The notes: a model not told the origin generated them from the letters alone. 64,000 bases of DNA from an uncultured Oscillospiraceae bacterium (GCA_910579175.1 CAJTTB010000004.1:91771-155770), one strand, 5' to 3'; positions 44,415 to 54,302 are shown, counted from the first letter of the stretch. Numbers and translations are program-made.

Positions 44415-45149
44415 TGCTATAAATGAAAAAATATTTTTAAAAATCAGCTAAAATAGATTGTAAAGCAATCAAAACGATATGTGTGAATTGTGGCATATGG
44501 TTTTAAAACATCAGACAAAAAATAGAAAGGAGGATGTCAAAACCAACAGTGTTATAAAACGAAAGATGGAAAAGACTGATAAACATTGTATAAGACATCT
44601 ATGTGAAAGAATGAATCATCGCGAAGATTGAATCGTTCAATATGACTATAACAATAAAATCCTTCTATTTTTTGTGTGGTTGACTTTAGCGATTGTGTGT
44701 TGAATGAAGTCTATACATATGGTAAAATGCAAATAAAAAGACTGGTATTCGAAGGATACATATAAGATATCCATATGGTGTAAAAGAACTGGAAAAGGCT
44801 GTCGTACAAAGCCTTTAGGAAATAACATGGTTACCCAGTCAAAAAAACGCGTTTTCAAGGACAAAATTTTATTATGGTTTTGTGATATGATCTCCCTTAT
44901 CTATATGGAATGGTTGGGCAGTAGTTGTGTATCGTTGTCGAGATTGTAATAAAGAAATCATTGATTATGTAGACGATGAGTATAACTTGGATTGATTACA
45001 TTCTTAAAAAGGGTAACATGATCATGTAGTATTACAATGGAAGATAAGGTTAAAAAATCGGATAGATGTCGGTCGAAGAACAATGTTAAGATGAGCTAGC
45101 GCAAATATCATCACATTATGTTTTATAAGGTTTTGACAATAAAATAAAG
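44415..45149 (+). other. 735-base stretch without an intact gene
   Basis: Contains only short broken frames. One at about 44885-44994 ends in a zinc-ribbon-like YRCRDCNKEIIDYVDDEYNLD and is interrupted upstream by stops. An AAAGGAGG site at 44527 leads only to a seven-codon frame. The 72-codon minus frame at 44646-44864 lacks support. Probably decayed coding sequence. Confidence 0.5.
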
Positions 45150-46010
45150 ATGAATCTGAGTTGCAAACAAAATTTCTGGAAAGGAATTTTATTTACTGTC
45201 GTTGGTACAGGTATTTACAGTATGGGAGTTCATTTTTTTACAGCTCCCAACAAAATTGCCCCTGGGGGAATTGCAGGTATTGCAACAGCAATTAACTATC
45301 TGACAAATTTTCCAATTGGTTGGTTTAATACATTTGTCAATATACCATTGTTAATTTTGGGATATTTTTATTTGGGTAGATTGTTTATATTAAAAACCAT
45401 TTCAGCGGTGATTAGTTTTACTTTATTCCAAGATTATCTTTTGATTGGTTTGCCTCAATACCAGGGGGATCCTTTAATTGCCGCATTATTTGGCGGTGCG
45501 TTGCTGGGTGTAGGGACAGGGATTGCTTTTGTGGGAGAAAGTTCTACTGGTGGAATGGACATCGCCAATAAAGTAATTCAAAAAAAGTTTCCTTATCTAA
45601 AGTTGGGTTCTGTCACATTGATTACCAATTTAATTGTAATTTTGTTTGCAGCTTATGTTTATCATGATATTTCCACTTCACTTTATGCAGTAGTTGCTAT
45701 TTTTGTTATGTCAAAAGCGTTGGATGCAGTATTATATGGATTGGATGTTGGCAAAATGGTATTTATTATCACAGCACATGGGGATGAAATAGCAAAGGAA
45801 TTGATTCAGCATAGTTCACGGGGAATTACAAAATTTAAGACAGTAGGTGCCTATACAGAACACGGAAATACAACGCTTTTATGCGCAGTTAGACAAAATG
45901 AATATTATCAGTTAAAACATAGAGTCAATAGAATTGACCCCAATGCATTTATGATTGTGGCAACCGCGTCAGAGGTGGTGGGAAAGGGATTTAAGTCACC
46001 CAACGAATAG
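45150..46010 (+). CDS. YitT-family membrane protein
   Basis: A 286-residue protein with about five membrane helices (TVVGTGIYSMGVHFFTAPNKIAPGGIAGIAT at the start) and a soluble C-terminal DUF2179 domain from about residue 215. This architecture is that of the YitT family, whose function is not established. The ribosome site is weak. It leads a group with the SDR and phosphatase genes, spaced by about 50 and 13 bases. Confidence 0.88.
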   Translation: MNLSCKQNFWKGILFTVVGTGIYSMGVHFFTAPNKIAPGGIAGIATAINYLTNFPIGWFNTFVNIPLLILGYFYLGRLFILKTISAVISFTLFQDYLLIGLPQYQGDPLIAALFGGALLGVGTGIAFVGESSTGGMDIANKVIQKKFPYLKLGSVTLITNLIVILFAAYVYHDISTSLYAVVAIFVMSKALDAVLYGLDVGKMVFIITAHGDEIAKELIQHSSRGITKFKTVGAYTEHGNTTLLCAVRQNEYYQLKHRVNRIDPNAFMIVATASEVVGKGFKSPNE

Positions 46011-46058
46011 AGAAATCAAAAGAAAAGATATGGTTTGGTAGGAAAAGGATGTGTGAGT

Positions 46059-46820
46059 GTGAATATTCGATTTGATGGAAAAACAGTTTTAATTACAGGT
46101 GCAACAGGAGACTTGGGACGTGTGATGGTGCGCACATTTGCTCAAAGTGGAGCAGATGTCATTATTCATTATCACAGCAATTTAAAAATGGCACAACGGC
46201 TACAAGATGAGGTTATTGGTTTGGGACAAAAGGCATTGATTGTGCAAGCGGATGTGACAAAACAAGAATCTGTTGAACAAATGAAACAGACGATTGAACG
46301 TGCATTTACCTTGCCACAAGTTGTTGTGAACAATGCAGTGATTCAATATCAGTGGGTGGATATTTTAGAACAAGATCAAGCGGATTTTATCAGTCAATTT
46401 GAATCTTGTGTGATGCACAATGTCTATATGGCAAAATCCTTTATTCCAAATATGAAAAAAAATCATTATGGAAGATTCATCGGAATCAATACAGAACGCT
46501 CTATGTTGTGTACGCCTGGTTCTGGAGCATATACTTCTGCAAAAAGGGGAATGGATGGAATTTATCGTGTACTTGCAAAGGAAGTCGGGGGATTTGGAAT
46601 CACAGTCAATCAGATTGCACCCGGTTGGACGATTAGTGATCGGGATAGAACTTCTGGAACGGAACACCCTGAAGAAGTAGAACAACAGATACCAATGAAA
46701 CGCCGCGGTGATGATCAAGAAGTTGCAAATGCAGTTATATTCTTAGCGTCTGAACAAGCAAGTTATATCACAGGTACTTATTTACCAGTATGTGGTGGTA
46801 ACTGTATGCCAACGATTTAA
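46059..46820 (+). CDS. Short-chain dehydrogenase/reductase
   Basis: A 253-residue Rossmann oxidoreductase. TGATGDLG is the cofactor motif, VNNAV the central Asn motif and YTSAK the catalytic Tyr-Lys pair. The residue 13 positions before the Tyr is Thr (GINTERS), where Ser is usual. The C-terminal SYITGTYLPVCGG is typical of FabG-like enzymes. Substrate unknown. GTG 46059 is chosen for the AAAGGATG site. Confidence 0.85.
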   Translation: MNIRFDGKTVLITGATGDLGRVMVRTFAQSGADVIIHYHSNLKMAQRLQDEVIGLGQKALIVQADVTKQESVEQMKQTIERAFTLPQVVVNNAVIQYQWVDILEQDQADFISQFESCVMHNVYMAKSFIPNMKKNHYGRFIGINTERSMLCTPGSGAYTSAKRGMDGIYRVLAKEVGGFGITVNQIAPGWTISDRDRTSGTEHPEEVEQQIPMKRRGDDQEVANAVIFLASEQASYITGTYLPVCGGNCMPTI

Positions 46821-46833
46821 TAAAGGGGAAACG

Positions 46834-47304
46834 ATGATAAAAATTATGTTTGTCTGTTTGGGGAATATTTGTCGTTCTCCGATGGCAGAGTTTGTATTCA
46901 AAGATTTGGTAAAAAAAAGAGGTTTGGAAGATTGCTTTGTAATTGCCTCCGCTGGAACAAGTGCAGAGGAGGTGGGAAATCCAGTTCATTATGGAACCCG
47001 AAATCAGTTGAAACAATATGGCATTTCAACAAAGGGCAAATATGCTGTTCAGTTACAGAAAAAAGATTATCGCAGTTATGACTATTTGATTGGAATGGAA
47101 CGCGCTAACCTATTGAGAATGCAGCGGATTTTTGGAGGAGATCCCAAACAAAAATTGTATTGCTTGTTGGATTTTTCGGTTTGTCCTAGAGATATCGCCG
47201 ATCCATGGTATACGGGGGATTTTGATAAGACTTATCAGGATGTCTTAGAAGGTTGTGAAGCACTGTTGAATTTTTTATGTAACACGAAAAAAGGGACTGT
47301 ATAA
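46834..47304 (+). CDS. Low-molecular-weight protein-tyrosine phosphatase
   Basis: A 156-residue phosphatase. The P-loop CLGNICRS near the N-terminus supplies the nucleophile, and the general-acid Asp is in DPWYTGDF. ATG 46834 follows AAAGGGGA. It lies 13 bases after the SDR gene. No tyrosine kinase gene is near, so its partner is unknown; arginine phosphatases of the YwlE type are related. Confidence 0.9.
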   Translation: MIKIMFVCLGNICRSPMAEFVFKDLVKKRGLEDCFVIASAGTSAEEVGNPVHYGTRNQLKQYGISTKGKYAVQLQKKDYRSYDYLIGMERANLLRMQRIFGGDPKQKLYCLLDFSVCPRDIADPWYTGDFDKTYQDVLEGCEALLNFLCNTKKGTV

Positions 47305-47313
47305 TACAGTCCC
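47288..47313 (-). terminator. Terminator of the lemA-TPM operon
   Basis: GGGACTGT / ACAGTCCC stem with T6 on the minus strand, overlapping the end of the phosphatase gene. Confidence 0.75.
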
Positions 47314-47320
47314 AATTTGC

Positions 47321-48172
47321 TTAAAAGCTACGTCCGGCGCCACCGCCACCAGTACTGCCACCGCCACCTTTAAACCCACCACCTTTAAAGCCACCGCCAG
47401 TACGTCTGTTGTGATTGTTGGTTTGTCTATGGTAATTGGTTGTATATCTGTTTCTATTACCAAAACTTTGGCTGGGGTAAAATCTTTGATTGGGGTAAGA
47501 ATTTTGCTCGCGATTTTTTTTCATATTGGTGATAAATATCAGAAGAATGATTACCCCCATAATGATGAATACTTTTGGAATTCTGGGAGTGTTTTCCTCA
47601 GATTCTTGTCTGTCGGGTTCTATAATATTAGACTCAATGATATCAGATTCAATGGTATCGGGTACTTCTAAATTGTATTCTTGATAAACTTCTAATAAAA
47701 ATGCGTTGTAGAGTTGGTAAAGACCTGTATCAAAATCATTTTCCGCAAGAAAGGGAATGGCATAATCATCGATAAACCGCCCCACCTTTGCATCGTTGAT
47801 TGCACCCTCTAAACCGTAACCAACAGAGACATAAATTTGGCGTTCCTTGGGAGAAACTAAAATGAGAAGACCATTGTCTTTATCTTTATCGCCAATGCCC
47901 CAAGCTCGAAATAGTGAAACTGCATAATCGAAAATGGTTTGCCCTTCCAGATCATCGATGGCAGCGACTACAATTTGAGCACCAGTTGCTTGATTTAATG
48001 CTTCTCCATGGGTGACATAATATGTTTCATGCTCTTCTGATATGACATTTGCACTATCGTTGACATAAAATAAATCGGTTGGTTCGGCAATACCTTGAAT
48101 TGGAATGGGAAATAGAAATATAACATACAATGATAATAATAAGCTAATAGAATATTTTTTCATAAATAACAC
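47321..48172 (-). CDS. TPM-domain membrane protein (YgcG family)
   Basis: A signal peptide (MKKYSISLLLSLYVIFLF) precedes a TPM domain (VNDSANVIS ... GLLILVSPKERQIYVSVGYGLEG), a membrane helix around residues 210-226 and a tail rich in Arg, Asn and Gly that ends in GGGG repeats. Such proteins pair with LemA in many bacteria; a role in membrane or photosystem-type quality control is suggested but not proven. GTG 48172 is chosen for its AAAGGA site; TTG 48193 overlaps the lemA stop. Confidence 0.85.
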   Translation of the reverse strand: MLFMKKYSISLLLSLYVIFLFPIPIQGIAEPTDLFYVNDSANVISEEHETYYVTHGEALNQATGAQIVVAAIDDLEGQTIFDYAVSLFRAWGIGDKDKDNGLLILVSPKERQIYVSVGYGLEGAINDAKVGRFIDDYAIPFLAENDFDTGLYQLYNAFLLEVYQEYNLEVPDTIESDIIESNIIEPDRQESEENTPRIPKVFIIMGVIILLIFITNMKKNREQNSYPNQRFYPSQSFGNRNRYTTNYHRQTNNHNRRTGGGFKGGGFKGGGGSTGGGGAGRSF

Positions 48173-48189
48173 TTTTGTTCCTTTGAGAT

Positions 48190-48819
48190 TCAAATGGTAA
48201 ATAATAAGTTAGGATGACCAAAGTTTGGAAGTGCTGCACCACGTTCCCCAAAAGAAACAATTGGTGCGTTTTGAGAAACATCAGAGGCTTCAAAATAATC
48301 TGCTTTTTCAAAGCCCATGATACCAGCAAAGATAACAGTGGGAAATTGTTTGATTTTACTGTTATAAGCTTGAGCGATTTCATTATAATCCCTTCGAGCA
48401 ACTTGGATTCGGTTTTCGGTACCTGCCAATTCATCCATAAGAGCAGTATATTGTTTATCCGCTTTTAGATCTGGATAATTTTCAACCACCACCAATAGAC
48501 GATTTAACGCATTTTGCATAGTTTGCTCAGCTTGTGTCAGTTCGTCAATCGAAGTTGCACCACTTAGTTTTGAACGGGTCTGTGCAATATCAGTGAAGAT
48601 AGCTTGCTCATGAGAGGCATATCCTTTGACTGTTTCAACCAAATTCGGGATTAAATCATTTCGACGCTGTAATTGTGTTTGAATATTGGATTGCTGTAAA
48701 GTCACCTGTTCTTGTATCTGAATCAATTCGTTATATCCTCTGATACCAGTTATAACAAAGAAGATAATGAGAATGATGAAAATGCCAATTAAGATGAAAG
48801 CTGAATTTGTTTTTCTCAT
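48190..48819 (-). CDS. lemA: LemA family protein
   Basis: A 209-residue protein with one N-terminal membrane helix (about 7-27) and a long helical domain containing VQTQLQRRNDLIPNLVETVKGYA-like LemA core, here IQTQLQRRNDLIPNLVETVK, and FPTVIFAGIMGFEK. The membrane orientation is usually N-out. TGGAGG precedes the ATG. It overlaps the TPM gene's possible start, a standard pairing. Confidence 0.93.
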   Translation of the reverse strand: MRKTNSAFILIGIFIILIIFFVITGIRGYNELIQIQEQVTLQQSNIQTQLQRRNDLIPNLVETVKGYASHEQAIFTDIAQTRSKLSGATSIDELTQAEQTMQNALNRLLVVVENYPDLKADKQYTALMDELAGTENRIQVARRDYNEIAQAYNSKIKQFPTVIFAGIMGFEKADYFEASDVSQNAPIVSFGERGAALPNFGHPNLLFTI

Positions 48820-48950
48820 TTTATAAAGGCCTCCATATGAAGTGAAATAAATGATTGGTTTGTTTTCTTTTATCCTTTGTGTTGTTGCTGTTTGGTTTTT
48901 TTAATTTCTTTTTAGAATAGATAAATCAGTTATCGATTGTGGGCAGTTTT

Positions 48951-49175
48951 TCAATCAGTTGGAATTTCGTGATGGATAAGATAATACTTGTGAAATGCTG
49001 TTTTTGCTATTTTTCTTTTATGGACTAAATCATCTGTTATCTTTGCAAAAGCATTGGGATTGAATACACCTGCTTCTTCTAGTGTTTTGGCACTGTCTTC
49101 TGATATTGCTCCACAATTTTTGAGTTTTTTGAGAATCATTTTTTGTCTTAATAAAAATGCTGGTGAACCTAACAT
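48951..49175 (-). CDS. 74-residue hypothetical protein
   Basis: Starts MLGSPAFLLRQKMILKKL and appears all helical, with a GAISEDSAKTLEEAGV segment and a basic C-terminal half. AAAGGAG eight bases before the ATG supports translation. I do not recognise it. It stands alone between lemA and the carboxypeptidase gene on the same strand. Confidence 0.6.
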   Translation of the reverse strand: MLGSPAFLLRQKMILKKLKNCGAISEDSAKTLEEAGVFNPNAFAKITDDLVHKRKIAKTAFHKYYLIHHEIPTD

Positions 49176-49356
49176 GTTGACAACTCCTTTTATGAAATGA
49201 ATTTGGATTTATGACAGATGATTTAAAATATGAATGTATCATTTGTGAAATCACCAATACGCTTTTTAAATGGTATAAAAGGGTCTAATCATGATATTAT
49301 ATGATATCATTTTATAAAAGAGAAGATCATTCATAAACAAGTATAAAAAGGATGAT

Positions 49357-49372
49357 ACAGTAAATTTACTGT
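49357..49372. repeat. 16-bp perfect palindrome
   Basis: ACAGTAAATTTACTGT in the 289-base gap between the 74-residue gene and the carboxypeptidase gene. It could be an operator. The rest of this gap has no supported gene. Confidence 0.4.
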
Positions 49373-49464
49373 GTTTAAAATATGTGACACAAATAGCAAA
49401 CGCTATGAAAAATTTATGGATGGAATTGCTCCGTTTCAGTGAGGCAATCAAAGGGCTGAAATAT

Positions 49465-50274
49465 CTATTGGCGTTCTGCCAAATACTCTTCCAATGTGAT
49501 GTTGCGCTGCATAATTTCAGTAGCTGCTTCTACTCCTACATAACGATAGTGCCAAGGTTCATAGATAATTTTTGTAATATCGCTTTTTCCTTCAGGATAA
49601 CGAACAATAAAGCCGTATTTTTGACAATTTTGATAAAGCCATTTTACTTCATCTGTCTGCATAACGCCCTCATCTAAAAGTTGGTAATCCAATGCGACAA
49701 TATCGACTGCCAAACCGGTTTGGTGTTCGCTGGTTCCTGGAACCGCAACCGTTGTGCCAGCAATTTTTTCTGCTTCGCTTCGGCTGTGTCCATTGTTCAT
49801 TTCTGCAGCAACTTGTTCTTGATAAAGTTCTTCTTGCAAAGAGCGAGGACGATAAGCAGAGCAGACAACCAAAGAAAGCCCTTGTTGTTTTGCGTCTGAA
49901 ATCATGTTTTGTAAGTGGTCATAAATGCGTTCATCTACACGCTGACCATTGAGTAATTCCGCAGTGTTTGGCTGATAGTCCGCACTTAATAGATTGTCTT
50001 GATTGACTAACATCAAATACCAAACAGATTGGTCAGTTTGATTAACGGGTTGCGTTGGAACAGAAGAAAGTGAGGGGGGAGAAGAAGGAGGTTGTATCAC
50101 AGGTGTATTGGGAGTAATTGTAGTTTGTTCTGGCTTAGAAAAAAGTTTATATGTCACAACACCCACAAGAACCAATAAAGCGGCGGCAATAAATCTGTTT
50201 CGCTTTACTCTTCTCTGTCTTCTTCTATAATTTTGTCTACTCAAATTTTTTTTAGCCGAATTTATTTTATTCAT
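49465..50274 (-). CDS. D-alanyl-D-alanine carboxypeptidase, VanY type (M15B)
   Basis: Trims D-Ala from peptidoglycan stem peptides outside the membrane. The 269-residue protein has a basic N-terminus, one helix (about 29-45), a Pro/Thr/Ser-rich linker and the peptidase domain. Zinc and catalytic motifs read CSAYRPRS, GTSEHQTGLAVDI and EPWHYRYVG. ATG 50274 follows AAGAGA; TTG 50280 is possible. Single-gene unit with promoter at 50319-50348. Confidence 0.92.
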   Translation of the reverse strand: MNKINSAKKNLSRQNYRRRQRRVKRNRFIAAALLVLVGVVTYKLFSKPEQTTITPNTPVIQPPSSPPSLSSVPTQPVNQTDQSVWYLMLVNQDNLLSADYQPNTAELLNGQRVDERIYDHLQNMISDAKQQGLSLVVCSAYRPRSLQEELYQEQVAAEMNNGHSRSEAEKIAGTTVAVPGTSEHQTGLAVDIVALDYQLLDEGVMQTDEVKWLYQNCQKYGFIVRYPEGKSDITKIIYEPWHYRYVGVEAATEIMQRNITLEEYLAERQ

Positions 50275-50318
50275 AAACAATCTCTTTTCTAGTAAGGGTT
50301 TTTGTATAGTTACTATTT

Positions 50319-50348
50319 ATTATACACGATTTTTAGCAAAAATTGCAA
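50319..50348 (-). promoter_or_regulatory. Promoter of the VanY-type gene
   Basis: Minus-strand TTGCAA-N18-TATAAT. Confidence 0.6.
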
Positions 50349-50416
50349 AGATATTGTGACAATTATAAAGAAATATTATTTAGATGATAAGAAAGGATAA
50401 CCATAAAGGGAGAAAA

Positions 50417-51760
50417 ATGGACACACCAATTTATCAATTTGTAGAACAATGGAACCAAAAACACTATACGCGATTTCATATGCCTGGTCATAAAGGAAAT
50501 CGCGAAGTATACAACAATTCAATTTCAGCGGTATTTCCTTATGATATTACAGAAATTGAAGGTGCAGATGTTTTGTTTGCCTCAGATGGAATTATTAGAA
50601 AATCAGAGCGAAGAGCTGCCGAGCTGTTTGGCAGTAAAGACACGGTTTACAGCGCTGGAGGCTCTACACTTTGTATTCAGACGATGGTTGGATTGGCGGC
50701 AAAAAGAGGAAAGAAAATCATTGCGGGAAGAAATGCGCATATGGCATTTATCCATGCTTGTATTTTGTTTCAGATGGACCCCATTTGGATATTGCCTCAA
50801 ACAGTGGATGCCTATGGCGTCTGTGGATTGATTACATCAGAGCAGGTGGAAAATACTTTAAGAGAACATTCAGACAGTTGTGCAGTATATCTTACTTCGC
50901 CAGATTATTTGGGAAATACAATTGATCTCAAAAGGATTTCAGAGATTTGTAAAGCCTATGGTGTTCCTCTTTTTTGTGATAATGCACATGGCGCTTATTT
51001 AAAGTTTACTGGAGAGGGCTCACATCCTCTAGATCAAGGTGTAGATATTTGCTGTGATAGCGCCCATAAAACACTTCCCGTATTGACAGGGGGAGCCTAT
51101 TTGCATTGGTCTAAGTCGTTTGAGATCTCTGTAGAGGAAGTAAAAAAAATGATGAGCTTATTTGGCTCAAGCAGTCCATCTTATTTAATTTTACAGTCTC
51201 TTGATCTGTGCAATCGGTATTTGAGTGAATCGGCTTTTATGGATTATCAAATATTAAAACGGCGTATCTGCCAAATAAAAGAGCAGCTGTCACAACAAAA
51301 AATTGGATTTTTAAAAAATCAAGTGGACTTTGCAAAGTTGACAATTGATGCAAATAGCATTGGATATACTGGAGAAGAATTGAAAGAACAGCTACATCAA
51401 GCTGGCATTGAGGCAGAATATTATAATCAACAGTATGTGGTATATTTGCTTTCCCCGATGAATTGCAAAGAAGACGATGATATCTTTTGTAAGGCATTAC
51501 AAACGCTTTCCATAAGACCGCAAAAAAATTTTTATGTTGACCATTATCAATTGCCACCCAAAGACAGATTGCCATTTGAAGCCTATTGGCAGGACGCTAA
51601 AGTGATTCCCATTGAACAGGCAGAAAAAAGGATTGCAGCCGAAACGGTGGCGAGTTGTCCACCAGGAGTGCCCTTGATTGTACCTGGAGAAATAATTACA
51701 GAGCAAATCAAAAAGATTTGTAAAAATAGTAGAAATTTATTCATAAAAGTGGTAAAATAA
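50417..51760 (+). CDS. Orn/Lys/Arg decarboxylase family PLP enzyme (YaaO-like)
   Basis: Fold-type I PLP enzyme of 447 residues. RFHMPGHKGN at the start and the PLP lysine in DSAHKTLPVLTGGAYLH are diagnostic of the basic amino acid decarboxylase family. Relatives at this locus are annotated as arginine or lysine decarboxylases, but the true substrate is uncertain. ATG 50417 follows AAAGGGAG. Bacillus has yaaO in the same place upstream of tmk-darA-holB; tmk is missing here. Confidence 0.88.
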   Translation: MDTPIYQFVEQWNQKHYTRFHMPGHKGNREVYNNSISAVFPYDITEIEGADVLFASDGIIRKSERRAAELFGSKDTVYSAGGSTLCIQTMVGLAAKRGKKIIAGRNAHMAFIHACILFQMDPIWILPQTVDAYGVCGLITSEQVENTLREHSDSCAVYLTSPDYLGNTIDLKRISEICKAYGVPLFCDNAHGAYLKFTGEGSHPLDQGVDICCDSAHKTLPVLTGGAYLHWSKSFEISVEEVKKMMSLFGSSSPSYLILQSLDLCNRYLSESAFMDYQILKRRICQIKEQLSQQKIGFLKNQVDFAKLTIDANSIGYTGEELKEQLHQAGIEAEYYNQQYVVYLLSPMNCKEDDDIFCKALQTLSIRPQKNFYVDHYQLPPKDRLPFEAYWQDAKVIPIEQAEKRIAAETVASCPPGVPLIVPGEIITEQIKKICKNSRNLFIKVVK

Positions 51761-51792
51761 AAATATTAAAAATGAACTGGAGGTCATTTATC

Positions 51793-52116
51793 ATGAAATT
51801 GATTTATGCGATTGTAAGTGATGATGATAGCACTGTTGTATCAAAACAATTGACAAAGAACGGTTTCTTTGCAACCAAATTAGCAAGTACAGGCGGGTTT
51901 TTGATGTCTGGAAATACTACTTTTATGATTTGTACCGATGATGAAAAAGTAGATGATGTGATTGAGGTAATCAAGACCAATAGTAAAAAGAGAAAACAAA
52001 TGGTTCCTTCTTCTGCAACTTATGGATTGGGTTCTTATACGCCGTTTCCTGTAGAAGTAACGGTAGGTGGTGCGACAATCTTTGTAACAAATGTAGAACG
52101 CTTTGAAAAAATTTAA
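51793..52116 (+). CDS. darA: Cyclic-di-AMP receptor DarA (PstA)
   Basis: PII-like trimeric protein that binds c-di-AMP. The 107-residue sequence reads MKLIYAIVSDDD at the start, with the T-loop region around KLASTGGFLMSGNTTFMI and the YTPFPVEVTVGGATIFV end, close to Bacillus YaaQ. TGGAGGT precedes the ATG. It lies four bases before holB. Its output pathway is unknown. Confidence 0.93.
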   Translation: MKLIYAIVSDDDSTVVSKQLTKNGFFATKLASTGGFLMSGNTTFMICTDDEKVDDVIEVIKTNSKKRKQMVPSSATYGLGSYTPFPVEVTVGGATIFVTNVERFEKI

Positions 52117-52119
52117 TCC

Positions 52120-53088
52120 ATGAGACAAACATTTTATGGAAATGCGGCTGCAAAACAAATGTTGCATCATATGTTAAATGGAAATTTACATCATGCATAC
52201 TTAATTTATGGAGCGGATGGGCTGGGCAAAAAAACCTTTGCAAAATATTTGGCACAAAGTATATTTTGTAAAGGTAAGGCTAAGCCCTGTTTTGTATGTG
52301 AATCCTGTTATAAAATACAAAAGAATATTCATCCAGATATGATTTTGATAGATGAGGGTAGTACACATCATTCCATTAAAATTGAAACCATTCGCAATCT
52401 CTGTTTGGATTGTGTGATAAAGCCCAATGAAGGGCTATTTAAAATCTACATCATAACAGATGTGCAAAATATGACCACAGGCGCACTGAATGCCTTTTTA
52501 AAGACATTGGAGGAACCTCCTGCAAATGTGATATTTTTGTTGCTTGCTCCCAATCGAATGCTGCTTGCGGATACCATGGTGTCTAGATTAGTACCGATTG
52601 AATTATTTACACTCAATCAACAGGAATGGAATCAGGCACTAACGGATTATGATGTCCATTTAAGCCAGGAGAAAAAAGATGTTCTTTGGGCTTCTACACA
52701 GGGGAATTTAGGACAAGCGCGAATACAGTTACAACAACAGACAAATGAAGACCAGGCATTAAAACAACTGTATGGATGTCTGTTGCAAAGACAAGAATAT
52801 CAAATGTTAAAGTTATTTTATCAATATGAAAAGAACAAAATGGCTTTATTGGAATTATTCAATCAATTGTTGGTATTGTTTAGAGAATGCTTGATTGTCC
52901 AATTGAAATCAAGGGAAAGTCAACTTTTTAAAGAAGAGATAAGACAATTAAAAGATACCTTTACCAAGAAACAGATCATACAACTGATTGAATTGATAGA
53001 AAATTTAAAAATAAAAATTTCAAGCAATGCAAATATGAATCTCTTAATTGCTGATATTTGTGTGGAATTGAAGGAAATCATTACATAG
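52120..53088 (+). CDS. holB: DNA polymerase III subunit delta'
   Basis: Part of the clamp loader. The 322-residue AAA+ protein has GADGLGKKTFAKYLA, a four-Cys zinc module (CKGKAKPCFVCESC), the sensor region ALNAFLKTLEEPPANVIFLL and SRLVPIELF. Standard neighbour of darA and ricT. The 230-base gap after it (53089-53318) holds an AT-rich palindrome near 53093-53111 and no supported gene. Confidence 0.94.
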   Translation: MRQTFYGNAAAKQMLHHMLNGNLHHAYLIYGADGLGKKTFAKYLAQSIFCKGKAKPCFVCESCYKIQKNIHPDMILIDEGSTHHSIKIETIRNLCLDCVIKPNEGLFKIYIITDVQNMTTGALNAFLKTLEEPPANVIFLLLAPNRMLLADTMVSRLVPIELFTLNQQEWNQALTDYDVHLSQEKKDVLWASTQGNLGQARIQLQQQTNEDQALKQLYGCLLQRQEYQMLKLFYQYEKNKMALLELFNQLLVLFRECLIVQLKSRESQLFKEEIRQLKDTFTKKQIIQLIELIENLKIKISSNANMNLLIADICVELKEIIT

Positions 53089-53318
53089 ATATGAAAAAAT
53101 CGCGTTTTTTCAATCAGGTGAATCGGTATATTGAAGATATTATAGTTATGCTTGACTTTCATAGATGGATGATTGGAAAAATACGAAAGACAAAACGATT
53201 AAATGAATAGGAAAGGAGAAGCTACTAGGCAAAATATGAAAAACATTAAGACAGTATTTAACAGTCATCATTTATGATTTTGATACACATGTTTTTGTAT
53301 TTCTGGTAGCAAAATTTC

Positions 53319-54188
53319 ATGACCGAGGTTATAGGGATTCGTTTTAAAAGTGTAGGAAAAATTTATTATTTTGACCCACAGGATAAAAAGTTAAATGTGG
53401 GGGATTTTGTCATTGTAGAAACTGCCAGAGGCATTGAATGTGGCAAGGTGGTTTTGGAAAATCGTCAGGTAAATGATAAAAAGATTGTTGCTCCTTTAAA
53501 ACCAGTGATACGAATTGCAACAAAGGAAGACTTAAAAACTGTACAACAAAATAAACAAAAGGAAAAGGAAGCTTTTGATGTTTGTTTGGCTAAAATTGAA
53601 AAACACGATTTAAAAATGAAGCTGGTTGATGTGGAATATACCTTTGACAACAATAAAATTTTATTTTATTTTACAGCAGATGGTCGAGTGGATTTCCGAG
53701 AGTTGGTAAAGGACTTGGCTTCTGTTTTTAAAACGAGAATTGAACTCCGTCAGATAGGCGTGCGAGATGAGTCCAAAATGTTGGGAGGACTTGGCGTATG
53801 TGGCAGACCTTTTTGTTGTTCTAGTTTTTTGGGGGAGTTTCAACCTGTGTCAATTAAGATGGCAAAAGAACAGAGTTTGTCTTTAAATCCAACAAAAATT
53901 TCTGGTACTTGTGGCAGATTGATGTGTTGTTTAAAGTATGAACAAGATGTTTATGAAGAGTTGCTTTCTATGACACCAAAAGTAGGCGCTTATATTAAAA
54001 CACCAAACGGAAAGGGTACTGTAACAGATGTCAACTTATTGACAGGTATGCTCAAAGTTCGTTTGGACGATAAGCCTGAAGCTGCACCACATGCCTTTCA
54101 TCGGGATGAAGTGGTATTGCTCAAAGACGCTCAAATTCGTTTGAATCGTGAAGAAATTGCTGCATTGAAAAATTTGGAAGATAGATAG
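53319..54188 (+). CDS. ricT: PSP1-domain protein RicT (YaaT)
   Basis: Member of the RicA-RicF-RicT complex that binds Fe-S clusters and guides RNase Y mRNA processing in Bacillus, also affecting sporulation. The 289-residue protein carries CGRPFCCSSFL and CGRLMCCLKYE, the cysteine motifs of the PSP1 family. The ribosome site is weak. RNase Y is encoded in the same window at 16650-18254. Confidence 0.9.
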   Translation: MTEVIGIRFKSVGKIYYFDPQDKKLNVGDFVIVETARGIECGKVVLENRQVNDKKIVAPLKPVIRIATKEDLKTVQQNKQKEKEAFDVCLAKIEKHDLKMKLVDVEYTFDNNKILFYFTADGRVDFRELVKDLASVFKTRIELRQIGVRDESKMLGGLGVCGRPFCCSSFLGEFQPVSIKMAKEQSLSLNPTKISGTCGRLMCCLKYEQDVYEELLSMTPKVGAYIKTPNGKGTVTDVNLLTGMLKVRLDDKPEAAPHAFHRDEVVLLKDAQIRLNREEIAALKNLEDR

Positions 54189-54272
54189 TTTAAAATACAT
54201 TCAATTTTTAACAGTTGATAGTAAGTTTTTAGTATATTTTTGATTTATATGATGGAAATTTAGAAATAAGTA

Positions 54273-54302
54273 TTGCAAAAGTAGTTGTAAGTGTGTTAAA
54301 AT
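54273..54302 (+). promoter_or_regulatory. Promoter of the ferredoxin gene
   Basis: TTGCAA-N18-TAAAAT, about 30 bases before the ATG. Confidence 0.6.

Noticed and set aside
44646..44864. 72-codon minus-strand frame in the decayed region
   Set aside because: No ribosome site, no recognisable motif and odd composition.
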